A program made the position numbers and the translations under genes. From Colias croceus (Eukaryota; Arthropoda; Insecta; Lepidoptera; Pieridae), in assembly GCF_905220415.1 (NCBI RefSeq), contig NC_059542.1, positions 10,044,001-10,108,000 on the forward strand: 64,000 bases of DNA. The letters run 5' to 3'. The notes beneath the pieces were generated by a model. It worked only from the letters and a program-made list of their open reading frames with translations, was not told where the DNA came from and ran no database searches. Positions 36,322 to 49,400 of this stretch are shown here, in pieces (the first letter of the stretch is position 1; the number at the start of each line of letters is the position of its first letter).

Positions 36322-39300
36322 ATGGATAAAATTGCAAATAAAAAGTGCTTGGTTTTACACTCCAATACTATTGAAATGGTTAGAAAGGAAATCAATTTGA
36401 GTAGGCCAGGTGAAATGAAAGAAGTTATTAATATTTTGAAGGAATGGGTGAAAATGCAACCGCATTTTAAGAAGAAAGATTTTCGTTAGTATAATTTTTT
36501 AATAGTATGGAGTGTAAATAATATTATCCAGAGTTGATTAACTCTTATTAGATTTAGTAGTCGGCCTGATTTTTCAATCCTTCGTTAAAAATTATTATTC
36601 ATCGAATAAAAAAAAAAAAAAAAAAAGAATAACGTATTAAACTACCATTTCAAAAATATATTCTAATTGCCCGTATGCAGCTTACAGGTGACATTTAACA
36701 TGTAGAGTTAAAGGACTTAACAAATTTAAAATGCACGTTTATGGTGTCATTTTGTTTAAGTATTTTAAAGTACTTAGAGTGAAGTAAGGCATTTAAAATA
36801 TCCATTAAGTAATCTGATAATATTTTATTATTACTTTTGCAATTTTATGTTGAAAGAAGTGTATTTTTTGCAATTTTGTAGGGAAATGTTATAGAAATTA
36901 CTAAGGATTCTCGATAATTTTAGCCGATTCGTATCTGGAGAGATGTATTGTAGCATCAAAAGGGTCAGTAGAAAAAGCGAAAAATCGTTTGGACAAAATG
37001 TGCACTATGAGAACTTTGATGCCCGAATTCTTTGAAGACAAAGATCTTACAAAGGATTTCAAGGAATTATTTGAGACAGTGTAAGTATTTGATAGATATG
37101 TAATTAATTTGTGGTAATTTTAAAACAGCAATTTGACAAATATGAAAAGAAAAAAAAACTGAAGATTTCAATAATTATTTTGTATTTGTGTGTCTGTTTA
37201 TTTCATCGTAGGAAAGGGTAGATTTTTTTAACATGAAGGAACAAAAAAAGCAATATTTATGGTTATCAAAACAGCGGGCTGATCATCAAATTGGAAACAT
37301 ATACAACATAACATATGGTATTTTGCCTTTTTAATTATGTTAGACATTTTGGGATATCTGGGTCCATTTATTTATTTTATCTACTATTTGTACATGTCGG
37401 ACGTCGGTATTATTCGGGTATTTTGGTAACATTTTTATAAGGAAGAAATATTTTTTTATTGCAGAATTCTGACCATTTGCCCGAAATTAACGAAGGAACA
37501 CCAACGAGTTTTCGTAATAAAAGCCTACAAGAATCCTTCGAGCTCAAAACTATTCACTACGTTTTTTAAATATGGAGTTTATGTAAGTTAAAATAACAAT
37601 TATTATTAGTTAGACTTGTTAAAAAATAATGATTTTTTTTAATAAAAACGATTGGGAATGTTTTTATGTTTGGTGTTCACAATATCATAATATGTATATA
37701 CATATATAATAGATGTAGATATTTAGTAGGGATTTTATTTTTTCCTATACTTACCTTCTTTCTTTACTTGAAAAGTGTCTTTTATAATTTATAATTATAG
37801 GTAAGTACATAGGTATAGTTTTATTTAAGGCTGCTTGAAATTATGTATACGGCAGCTTAAACCAATCGTAATATTGAATTAAATAATTCCTAGATGTTTG
37901 CTTCTCCACATAAACGTAGAAACGACTGGACCGATTTAGATATTACTTCCTACCTATATGTCGGTCCTTTAGAGGAGGAACTTGTAGGCAGCATGTCAAA
38001 TATTATGTAGAAGCACTTGAATCGTAATAACATATTTTAAAAATTTACCTCAAAATATTTTTTAGTTATTCTATGTACAACAATAAAGCACAAGTAGGTA
38101 ATTTACACCTTATTAATAAATTATGTTTTTAGCTGGCAGAGTATGAAAGAAAATATGATTACATCGCTGGTTTTCGTATTGTTTACGACTTCAGAAATTT
38201 GGATTTAATAAATTTTGTTTCTAAATTAAATATTGTTGAGACTCGGCATGCTGTATCTCTGTTTATGGTAAGATATTTTATAGAAATGCTAAAGAGCTAT
38301 CGTACTATATGTACTTGAATATATAAGAAAGCATTTCATATAATTACTGATCTAAAACTTGTCTTTTAAATTTATTTTATGCTCATGGGTCTACTCTTCT
38401 TGACGCCCCCTTGACGGGGATCACGAACCACGGTTTGGGTCTGTGGTTTTGGTTTTAAGCAGAGCTTGCGCCTGCGGATGTCTTTTGAGCAAATTCACAT
38501 GCAATGAAATTATGTCACTACTAGTTTTCCACCCGCGGCATCGCCCGGGTAGTCAAAGAAAAACCCGCATAGTTCTTGTTCCCGTGAGATATCCGGGATA
38601 AAACCTATCCTATATCCTTTCTTGAGTATCAAAATATCTCTATACCAAATTTCATGCAAATTAGGTCAGTAACTACTGACGGCGTGATTGAGTAACAGAC
38701 AAACAGACATAGTTACTTTCGCATTTATAATATTAGTATGGATGGAACAACTAACGTTCACATAATCCGTTTAAATTAAGCTGTTTAATTAAACATTACA
38801 TAATTCATCAAGTTTGTTTGTAAAGTTGTTGCAATGCTCTGAATATCACAAATTATTACCATTGCAGTTTTAAAAATCATTTTAAGCTCCGATTAATTGT
38901 TAATAATTTAAATTACCTACCTACTCTTGTTATTTTGTAAATAATTTAAAAGATTTATTTATTTTATTTATTTAACATTTTTATGTACCTACCATTACAA
39001 ATTAAAATACATAATATTAAAATAAATGGAAAACATGCATAGCACATAAGGCAACCTTATCGCTTATCAGCGATCACTTCCAGGCTGCCCAGGGAAGATA
39101 TTGCAGATAAGAATGTTATTTTTACTTTCTTGTGATATAATCGGAAATAATAACAAAAATAATTTGATTTTAACTGTTAAGTAGACTGCTTTTAAAATGA
39201 CGATTAAGCTCTCACTCAAACACCATTAGGATATTCTATATATAAATAAACAATGTTGTGAAGAATAGCAAAACACATACTTATTATATTCAAGAAAAAA

Positions 39301-40101
39301 AACATGTTAATACATTATTCTATTATTTCAGCAAGGTTACGGCTTAAAAATAAAAGGAATTCATATAATATCAGATTCCAAAGGTGTCGATCTATTTGTG
39401 AATATCATCAAACAAATATTAAAGCCCAAGCTGGCCAGTCGGATTTCAACTCATAAAACGTTTGAAGAGATACATGATATTGTGGGAAAAGATGTTCTAC
39501 CAGCTGAATTGGGAGGATATGAAAGGCCTATCAAGGAAATTCATGGTAAGGATGTAATGTTTGAGTTTAGTTTTAATAGTTTTCTGTGGAAGCCCTTACA
39601 TTTACAACGTTGTTTGAAATGATTACGAGAAGGAAGACGGCTTTAATATTTTTTTGGATTGTACCTAATATCAAATTATGAAAGGAGTATTACATGTTCT
39701 TTATAAGAATTTTGTTTCCAAAACTGCCTTCACTTATCTTCTCTTAAAACTCAAACATTTATTTATGCAAATAGACTTCTTCTAGAAGCACTTTTGTATC
39801 GCCATAACATAGTTTTACCCATGTTTTACGATTTACCACCGGTTGCAGTGCTTAAGCTTACATATTTTCGTAGTTTCGAGTACAAAGCCTAACACATTTT
39901 GATAATACCTACTTATTGTCTTAGAATAAAAAAAATAAAATTTCAGAGGATTGGATAGCAGAATTAGGAACAGAAGAAAACATGGAATACATGCGTGAAA
40001 TGAACAAGGCTGGTACCGATGAAACACTTCGATCGAGAGACAAGTTCAACGAAGATTATGCTGGCATGCCTGGCACCTTCAGAGTTTTGAGCTTAGACTA
40101 A
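36322..40101 (+). CDS. CRAL-TRIO domain protein 1 (alpha-tocopherol transfer protein-like)
   Basis: Six exons: 36322-36484, 36924-37080, 37465-37582, 38133-38267, 39332-39545 and 39947-40101 (TAA). They give 313 aa with every phase matching. The N-terminal helical part (~residues 10-90) has HFKKKDFPDSYLERC and SKGSVEKAKNRLDKMCTMR, typical of CRAL_TRIO_N. The CRAL-TRIO lipid-binding fold follows at ~100-265, with IVYDFRNLDLINFVSKL, QGYGLKIKGIHIISDSKG and IVGKDVLPAELGGYERPIKE. The C-terminus ends in GTFRVLSLD. Family members bind a hydrophobic ligand such as tocopherol or a retinoid in a gated pocket and move it between membranes; the ligand here is unknown. The first donor is GTTAGT, as in the paralogue. 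The facing gene at 43438-52522 is its closest relative here. Confidence 0.9.
38521..38745 (+). repeat. Dispersed LINE-tail-like repeat in CRAL-TRIO 1 intron 4
   Basis: Same family as 30149-30360: 'cccgggtagtcaaagaaaaa', 'gtgagatatccgggataaaacc' and the end 'cgcatttataatattagtat'. Confidence 0.6.
38945..39110 (-). repeat. 3' fragment of a LINE in CRAL-TRIO 1 intron 4
   Basis: The block 'ggcaaccttatcgcttatcagcgatcacttccaggctgcc' pattern (39050-39090, given here in summary) matches the 3' untranslated region of the LINE at 55130-55175. The (TTTA)n-like start at 38956-38972 is the reversed A-rich tail. It is a short 5'-truncated insertion. Confidence 0.5.
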
Positions 40102-41512
40102 TTAGAATTATATAAAATCTAGTTAGATTTTATTCTGATAAGACACCTACCACGACGATCCCATTGTAAAGAAATAATAATCTACTATATAAAAATAAGT
40201 CGGGTTTTCCTTTCTGACGCTATAACTCCAGAATGCACGAACCGATTTCCACGGTTTTGCATTCGTTGGAAAGGTCTCGGGCTCAGTGAGGTTTATAGCA
40301 AAGAAAAGGTGTCTCTGGTGGCGAAACGGAGTTCGCCCGGTTTGCTAGTAAGATATAAATACAATTAATTGTTAAAGTAGGTTAAGTTTTAGATTTAAAA
40401 ACCTTAATTAAATTTTTTATAAGGTAAAGTAATGGATAAAAATAAGCAATTTATGTTTGTATAATCACTCCATATGTTGAAAATATTATATCCCTAACTC
40501 GAATGGTAAAAGATGAATCTCGGGGAATAGATGCAAGGCATTTACGTAGAAATAAACTTATTTCGTTTTACTATTGTTCGTCATTTTCTCAGATGATATT
40601 CACTTCTACCCATTAAATGTCTCTATACATATTACAGCTATTATATTCCAATATTTAACAGTTAAGGCGATGAACTATAAAACTCTATAGAAATGGTAAA
40701 TAAAAGGTGATCTTTTTTCATCTCAGCGCGTGGCTTTATTTGAACAACAATTCGCAGTCTCCCCTTCCAATTTACTAATATGAATAAAAATAGTAAATTC
40801 ATGGTAAGTATCAAGAGCTAGTGAAGATAGTCTATTTTTTCTAAATAGTAAAAAGTATGGTCAATTGGGTTCCTATCGTTAATCAAAAAATTTCGATGTA
40901 ACTAATCAGGTAGTTAAATTTTTTAACTGTAAAATAATATCGCGTGAAAAAATTATACTTACTCCTTAGAATTTGGTTTTGCCGTATTATTTAGAACCTA
41001 ACCCGATATTTCAGGAGAAAACAAAAGTAAGTATAGCATGCATTTATTTTTCTAGGGCTCAAATCATTTACTACTGACATACTGCCTTCTAAAATTTGTT
41101 ATTAACTTTATGTTTGAACAACCCGCATGTGAAACAAATACAATAACGGTTACTGATAAATCAGATAACATTATTTCTAAGTCTTATATTTGTGTTCCAT
41201 CGTGAGAATAATTGTTATTTCTTGACCCCTATTTTGAATATCTGAAGGGTGTAGAATATTTTTGTACCTATACTTACAACTGTATATTATTGAAAATATC
41301 TTGAAAGTAGAGTCATCAGTTACGCCTGATACCTACTTTTAAGAATAGGTTTACCTATTAAAAATGTACTATAAGGAGAACACGAAAATTACAAAATCCT
41401 CTAGGTAGTCTACTATACCTACCATGTAAAATACCAAAATTTAAAAAAATACTTCCCACTTATTCTAATTTATTCTTCTGTCCTTAACGGCTATTGCATA
41501 ATAATATAAAGA
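40102..41512. other. Spacer between convergent genes
   Basis: No gene seen. 40185-40350 is a degraded dispersed repeat ('tctgacgctataactccaga'). The block around 40662-40790 is an inverted relative of 59095-59220, sharing 'gccacgcg..gagatgaaaaaag'. Confidence 0.35.
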
Positions 41513-41973
41513 CAAATAAAAAATCATAGAAGACCTTTGCAAAACTTTCTCAGGACGAAACTGGTCAAACCAGTTGTGGACAATGGTTTCTATGGAGACA
41601 CTGTCCCTTAAATTGCAAGGGTCCAAAACCAGTTTGACCGATTTGTGTGGGAAAGGACAGTCGAATGACCCTTTATTTGCATGTCTTAGGTGAAGGTGAA
41701 ACTATTATTGTGCTAACGGTACAACCCTTCCGCGTGGCAAGTGTAAAGGGATCTATTGTGCTAAAGCTTTTGACGGCAAGCTATACACAACCTTATGTGG
41801 TAATGATAGAGTTGAAATTAAATTGCAATATAAGTTAGTAGTACTGGACACATTGCTATTTAAGAACTGGTTTGGATAGAAAGTGCAGGAAGGGCGGACA
41901 GGAATAGTCTTAGAACGTGACAACGGTTATTTTGCAAGGATTGTTCGCGGTCATGTGGGAATTTCGCTATCAT
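41513..41973 (+). repeat. Repeat family with conserved reading frame, copy 1
   Basis: About 460 bp, highly similar to the reverse complement of 54379-54842 and partly to 59870-60010. Near the left end are two inverted words around aaactggtcaaaccagt. A plus-strand frame (41696-41880) reads NYYCANGTTLPRGKCKGIYC, then AKAFDGKLYTTLCG, and stops after KNWFG. The same frame runs further in copy 2. Cys spacing is loosely like a small von Willebrand C module, but this is only a resemblance. Confidence 0.6.
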
Positions 41974-43437
41974 CATTGAATTGTAGATAGGTCATTATTG
42001 TTATTTCATATTCGTTCGTTGCACATGCGTAACATTGTTATTGTTTTACCAGGAGCAATTATCTGAAAGTTAATAATATATGATTGTAATGTAATAAAAC
42101 ATAATATTTATTCATAAAATTGTTTGTAGGATATTTTATTAAAAATATTTTTTTTAAGAAATACATAACCTTAACTCTTCTTTTTTCAATAAATTTCCTT
42201 TTTTGCATCCTACTAAAAATATAAAAACTTTTGAGATCCATAAACTTGTGATGGTGAGAGCATTTTATTCAATTAATGAATCTCTAAGAACTATCTATTA
42301 ATGAATCTCTAAGAACTATCTACTTAATGACAGTAGAAAGTATCAAAAACCCAATATATTTATTTGAACAAGCATAATAATTATGGATAGATTCAAGAAG
42401 GGGAGTCAAAAGTTCTTTGGCGTCGCGTGCCGACAATATGGACCCCAAACTCCAAAGTCAAGTAGATCCCTCTCATCCCCATTTATTATATTTACATTAA
42501 AGAAAGAGGAAGATATTGTTTTCATTTCATATTACATTTTATACTTTCGATGACTGGAAAAGCTTGAATGATTTCAAATGTTTTTCTGGAGTATCTCACA
42601 TATGCCCGGGTTTTTTTATAACCTGACCAATAAGTCGAGCAATTTTACATTCTATCCTTATTTAATAACATGTTGAAATTTTGCCATGAAAAATTTAAGT
42701 AACGATTATAACTAACGTAATTGTTAATATTATTTACCAATCATTATTTATTAGACTACAGAAAAGTAAGCTTATAATTATTTCAATTCGCAACCATTTT
42801 TTATAGATTTAAATTAATTTATTCGTCTCCATTTAAGTAGGTTCTTAGATAAAAAGTACCTAAATAATTGACCACTGATTGCGAATTAAGGTCAAGATTT
42901 ATAGATTAGTTGAGCATTTGAAATAATAGGTAATATTTAATTTATTTAACTGTATCGAATGCTGACTCGTTAACCCAAGTACCTATATTCTTATTTCTTA
43001 ACTGTCTTAAATTCTGAAACTTTTTCAGTCATTTTTTATGTTTTCATGGACGAAGTACCTATTAAAACGAACAATTTTTAGATGATTTCAAAAAAATATA
43101 TGCAGTATTGAAGGGTGTTTTATTGATAAATAGAACTGGAACCACGAGCATAAATCAACTAAAATTAATAAAAATTAATTACTAATCATATGTTTTTAGA
43201 TATGTACCTTTATATACCTATATAATATTATTTATTAACTAAAATATACAGATATTGCGACAATTTAAAACCGTTTAATATATTATTAAACATAATACAA
43301 CTGTATCTCAAATAATTTGTCACTGAGAGATTTTTTTTTCACCTACTGACAGTGCACATTAAACTGTCACCGCCAAAAATACCGTCTATTATCTGTGCCC
43401 GCACTAAAAAAAATACCTAAATTAACGAATTCTAAAT

Positions 43438-46400
43438 TTAATCTAGACTCAATATTCTAAATGTTCCAGGTGTTCCAGCGTAGTCTTCATTAAACTTTCC
43501 ACTTGGTCGGAGCTCTTCATCAGTGCGAGCATTGTACATGTAGTGGGACCACTCTCTGAACTCTTTCGTTGATAACACATCTATTAGATCGTCTGAAATT
43601 TAATTGTGACCTTCGTATTATATTTAACTAGCGGTCCGCCCCGGCTTCGCCCGTGGTACATGTTTACGTTTTCTCTACATAAGAACCATCCTCGTACTTC
43701 AAGGAATATAATAAAAAAAGAATTATCGAAATCGGTTCAGCCGTTCTCGAGTTATGGAATTACAACGAAAAGTGGCATTGATTTTTATATATTAGAAGAT
43801 TATGTACGGCTTAGAATATATGGTACCATTAAAAGAATGAATTAAATATCCAGACCGAGATCTCTTAGCGAAAAGACATTCCCAGCTCCATTTTTTCTGT
43901 AGAGCTTAGAATAAGAAACAATTTACAATAGCATGAAGAATAGAATGAATAAAATGCACTGAAAATATAATTTGTAATGAATTGAAACTATAGTAAACGC
44001 AGCTATCAACGACCCATCGAAAATCTGAAGGTATTACCGACCTATAAAAGTAATTCGAAATTTAAACGTTTCCAGAACTATTCTAGCTATAGGTAGGCAA
44101 AGTTATACACGAATGTATTACTTGAGCATCGTATACTTTAACGTTAGAGTGAGTAACTGAGCAAAAAAGAGTTAAAATGCGTAAGTTGCTGCGGGGTAGC
44201 GTGGAAGCAGGACGTGTCGTACTGTTCCGTTGTTCCTTCGGGTAAGTACTGTGAGTATCTTTTTAAGACATTTACAAACAAATTACATCTATACTTTAAT
44301 TTATATTACTAAATGTCAATGCATTTAAGTGTCAACTTTTCATTTCTTACAACATTTTATTAATAAAAAGTAATTTGAAACGATAAAACTTAAAATTAAT
44401 ATGGGACGGTGTTAGCTTCCCCAGTTTAAGTCGCGGCAGGTATCAACGACCCGTAAGTCGGCAATGGCAGCAACGTAACTTTTTGTTTTATTTTCTTTTA
44501 TGTTATTATATCACACTAACACAAGTGGTTTTATGGACCAGTTTAAATCTAAGCTATGAGTCTTCATAAAAATCTATTAGCGACTAAACTTTTTTGTCTA
44601 GTGTTGTGTCTTTTAGCGTTGTCAATTTATACAAAGTTATGATATTTTCGAGGATCCCTATCGAATAGTTACAGTAGTAAATCATTGTTTTTTTTTTGTT
44701 TAAACAATATGCATTTGTTCATATTTTGTATGACATTAATCAATTATAATCTATTTTATAGTCTGATGGTCAAATGAATTAAAATAACCATTTTTTTATG
44801 GGTCGGTAATACAATTTAGGTTTATACTTACATACTTTATTACCGACCCATGTGGGTCGGCAATAGAAACTATAGGAAGCTATTACCGATCGAATATAGA
44901 TTGTTTAGTTTCTCATCTACAAATTCAAATTGCTTTATTTGCAAAATGTAGAATAAAGATGTTTGTATATACAGATAATATTGATCCTTAAACATTCTGC
45001 TCGTAATTGAGCGTGCAAATATATTTTTATTACTTTTATGACATAATAGGTGCCTATTAAAAATTATATTTTTTTAGGTTAAATTAACATAAAACATATA
45101 ATTAGGTATATTTTTTCCAGAAATATGGAGCCACAAAAGCGGCGAAAAGTATTCAGTAAAACACAACTCGCCGAAGCAATCAATCAAATAGCATAACGAA
45201 ATATCCTAGAGTTTGAAATCCTTAATTTAATATATATGTACATATATTAATAGTATTATGTTGATTAATTTAAAAGTTTATAATTATTTAGTTCATTACT
45301 AAAAAGTACTCATTTGTTTTATTAAAAATAACTACACTAAAAAAATACGAATATATTTGCATTTTTATTTCATTTTATTAAGATCGGTAATCATCATCAT
45401 CACTAGCTTCTATACATTCCATTGCTGGAAAAAGGCTTCCTCTCACATACGATCGGGAATAGCTGCATAAAAATCGTTAATAGCTTCACAGCCGTTTTTA
45501 TGGGTCGGTAATAGCAACAATCGACTTAGTCACATTGTAAATTATTTTTTACAAGATAATCCTTTATTAGAATGTATTTGCTTCAATAAATACATTTTTT
45601 ATACATAACACTAGCATATAAAATGAAATTATAAATCTTTAGAAGAGCCAGTATACTTAAAAAATATGGTTGATTTTGAAATTGCCTTAGAGGGGTCGTT
45701 AATACCTGCGTTTACCCTACAATGACTACTGAAATGTACTATAAAGCCAGTAACAACTAGTGATAATTACTTACCATGTAATTCAAAAATCGATCTTTCA
45801 TTGCCTCCAAACTCTGGTGGGAGGACATCTTTTCCAATAAACTCGTGTAGATCATCATACGACTTATGTACGTACATACGGCTAATTATCTTAGGCTTCA
45901 GGATTGTTTTGGCAATATTCAGTAAAAGTTCGATGCTTTTTGACTGCGATATTAAATGTATACCCTTAACTCTCATACTGTATCCTTCCTGAAAGATATA
46001 ATTTTTAAGTAAATGACTATTTTTCTTAATAAAAATTCACAAATTTTATTACGTTACACGGATGCAGCTTTCTTAAAGTAAAACGATTTTAAACATCGGT
46101 CTAGAATTGTTTAAAGTAACAGAAAAAAACAATAATGTTTCCTCTATACTTAATAAGTTTAGATTTCAGTTTCTTGCTTATCAGTTATCATATTTTTTTC
46201 GTCTATTTCATGCAATCGAAACAAGGTGCAGTATTATTATTTTCGTTTCAATTCTTTATTATTTTCAAAGGACTAATTTAACCCTTAAATTGATTTCGTC
46301 CGTTTTAAAGGACATAGTATTTACACACATGCTGGCGCTGTTATGGCAGACCTAAGCTTCGCTAATCGGTATATTGGGAAGGGACTAGCTATGTCCTTTG

Positions 46401-49400
46401 CGTACATGCAGGTTTTTTTACCAAAGCCATGTACAGTCGCGAATGGTGACCATTTGAAAATTGCAAAAAACGGATCTCTTGACTCTTCTGATAAAATTGA
46501 TAATAACTGTAAGTATTTTGGCTATTTTGCTTATAATGTTATATTATTAGTTAGAATACGATTGTAAGTATAGTATTTTGACATAATTTTTACATATTTT
46601 ACAATATTTGGTATACAAATATTAGTTTATATACGATGTCCCATAAAACGGACGTTGACAACTTGGAGTATATACTAGGGTATTCTTCACGTGTCCTATG
46701 TAACGGACGTTGCCAATAAGGCCCTCCATTTTCAACGGAATCATTTTGATATATTTTTCTCTATTTTTATTATATTTTACAGGAGCATGACTTGGCAATC
46801 AATAAAAAATTCCCTCGCTACCTCTGGCGGAAGCTGAAGAGTCTGGTGTTGAGTTGAGATGTCGATTTCGAAGGAAATGTAGACCTACAGGAGTGATTTC
46901 ACTATGATAATTATAGTGTCAATCATTTACCCCCAGCACCATACCTTCGGAATTATACGACATATTGATTTGAGACACAATGAAGACCCAAAAAGTCAGA
47001 AATTTTACCATCAACAAAATATTATTGTTGCAGAATTACAGCCATTACATGAGGTGCGAGATGAATCTTCCCTACTTCTCAGTAGTTCTTCAGCCACATC
47101 ATCATTCAACAGTTTGAAAATTTAAATAATAATACCTTACAAATTAAAAAACTGGCAGAAAATGGATATAATATAATATGCCAAAGAATCAAAAAAAAGC
47201 GATTTTGTTCGTTTTGGTACTTCAGGCATGGTATACGACTTCTTTGCATACGATGAAGCAAACACATTTCAATCTGTACGATATAAGAAATGGGAAGAGG
47301 ACTTTCTTGGTGTATTAGATAAGTTCTCAGGCTATGTAATACTATTTCTATTCCAATTCTTAGCATATTCTTACGCTGTGATTTTTAGTAGTGTCGTTTT
47401 TTAAAATCCATTATTTTTAACGATATCGTTAAAGTTTTAACCAACATTTTAATACAGATGTTTGAAAAGTATATTCTAGATCGTCCATAATTATAATTTG
47501 ATAATAATTTTGAATTACAGAGCTGAAAAAGTAGATTGTATTCATGTACCACGGTTGCAGGAATAATGTGCAATGTCCGTTATATGTAACGTTTCGAACA
47601 TGTACATATAATTGGCAATGTCCGTATTATGTGACATAGTGAAAACAATAGAAAAAATTGAAATTTTTGTTTTTTTTTTTTCATTGTCCTCTTTTCTATC
47701 CTAATTCCAATACATCCTCCAAATTTGGACATTATAAACACAAGTTATCTAGGGGTGACAATTTAAGGGTTAATAAGATAATCAGACATTTATTTTTACA
47801 TGTATAAACTTACCAGAAAAACGGTTATAATATTTCTAAATTCGACCACGTTCATCTTTGAGATTAGTTTGACCATATCCAGCGATTGTAAATCGTAGAC
47901 GCTATGAAGACCCATAACATAATCGTATTTTCTCAAAACTTCACCAATCTGAAATTACAATAGGTATTTCATTTTAATTTTTTTTTGGAGATCTTACAAA
48001 AATAATTGTGAAGTATGAAGTGAAGTCCCATGTCCCCTAGGGGGTTAAGGGGCAGTATTATACATCTGTTTCACTAAGGTTTCACTGATCGATTTTCTTT
48101 AGGAACAAGTACAAAAACAATCACAGGGGTAAATATTATATATTATATATAATATAATTATATACATAAGGTAGTTAATATATTATGTAGTTAGTAATAA
48201 AAAAAAAAAGTAAAAACACGCGTAAACTCATTAAATTATTGTATTGTCGTCGATCCATGTCAAGTCTACAAAGTTTGAAATAAACGTGGGTCAAAATCGA
48301 GTCTAAAGGAGTCGGTTATATAACAAACATATTTTCACAAACAGATGAAGCTAATAAAAAAGGTGTGAAGTGAATATTGGCAAAACTTGAATAGTAACAA
48401 AAAAGTCATGTGATATTAGTCCCAAAAATGATTTTTATCCGTGGCCAATTAAAATAGATAATCATATTATTTGTATAGTTAAAATACTTAATTTCAAATA
48501 AATAACAATCCTAGGTGCAATTTTTTATCAACTACTTATTATTCTGCCATTGTTCTTTTTTGGTAGATAAAAAAAAACTTTTCGGGCCTTCATGCAGTTC
48601 TGCTTTTTGCTAGTACCTAGCAAATATTACAATTTTTATAAGGTTGCTTATTTAAAATAGCAGGCACCTTATATAAATTACGATCTAGCTTACAAGACTA
48701 ATACGTAATTTTATGTTAAATTAAACTAGTGTTAACCTAAACTTACAAACCATTACATTTTTATATATTTTGAACATGAAGCATTACATCCTACTAATAT
48801 TATAAATGCGAAAGTTTCTGAGGATGCGTGTGTGTTTGTTACTCTTTCACACAAATACTACTGAACCGATTACAATAAAATTTAGCACACTTTAGAGGGT
48901 AGGTAACTTGGATTAACACATAGGATAGTTTTTATCCCGGGAAACCCACGGGAACGGGAACTATGCGGATTTTTCTTTGAAAACCTGGGCGAAGCCGCGG
49001 GCGGAAAGCTAATTTTTTGTAATTATTATTTTGAACATGAAGCATTTGTTTATATGACATTAATATTATATTATAACTTACGTAAATGCTGAATTTATAA
49101 AACATGGATAAAAATTCTGCATCAGCGTCATTTACAAGGGTCTTTGTTACAATCACTCTGTGATGGTCTTTCGTAAGCTTTGGACAGATGACTGCAACGC
49201 TGTAAAAAATATCTTATTATATACCTAATGGATAAAATTAATTAATTTATTTATACCTATTCAGTATTCTTCATGATAATGCATAAAATATATACGACTA
49301 ACTACTAGTAACTTTAAAAAAAATGTGACTTTAATCCATTTGTTTGTTTCATATTTTTTGAGCTTCTTATTCCTTCTATTTTCAACGAATTTTTTGTTGA

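Noticed and set aside
46107..46567. Two plus-strand frames of 74-82 codons
   Set aside because: They cross or lie within the left end of the piggyBac-like relic and show no domain or conserved splice site.
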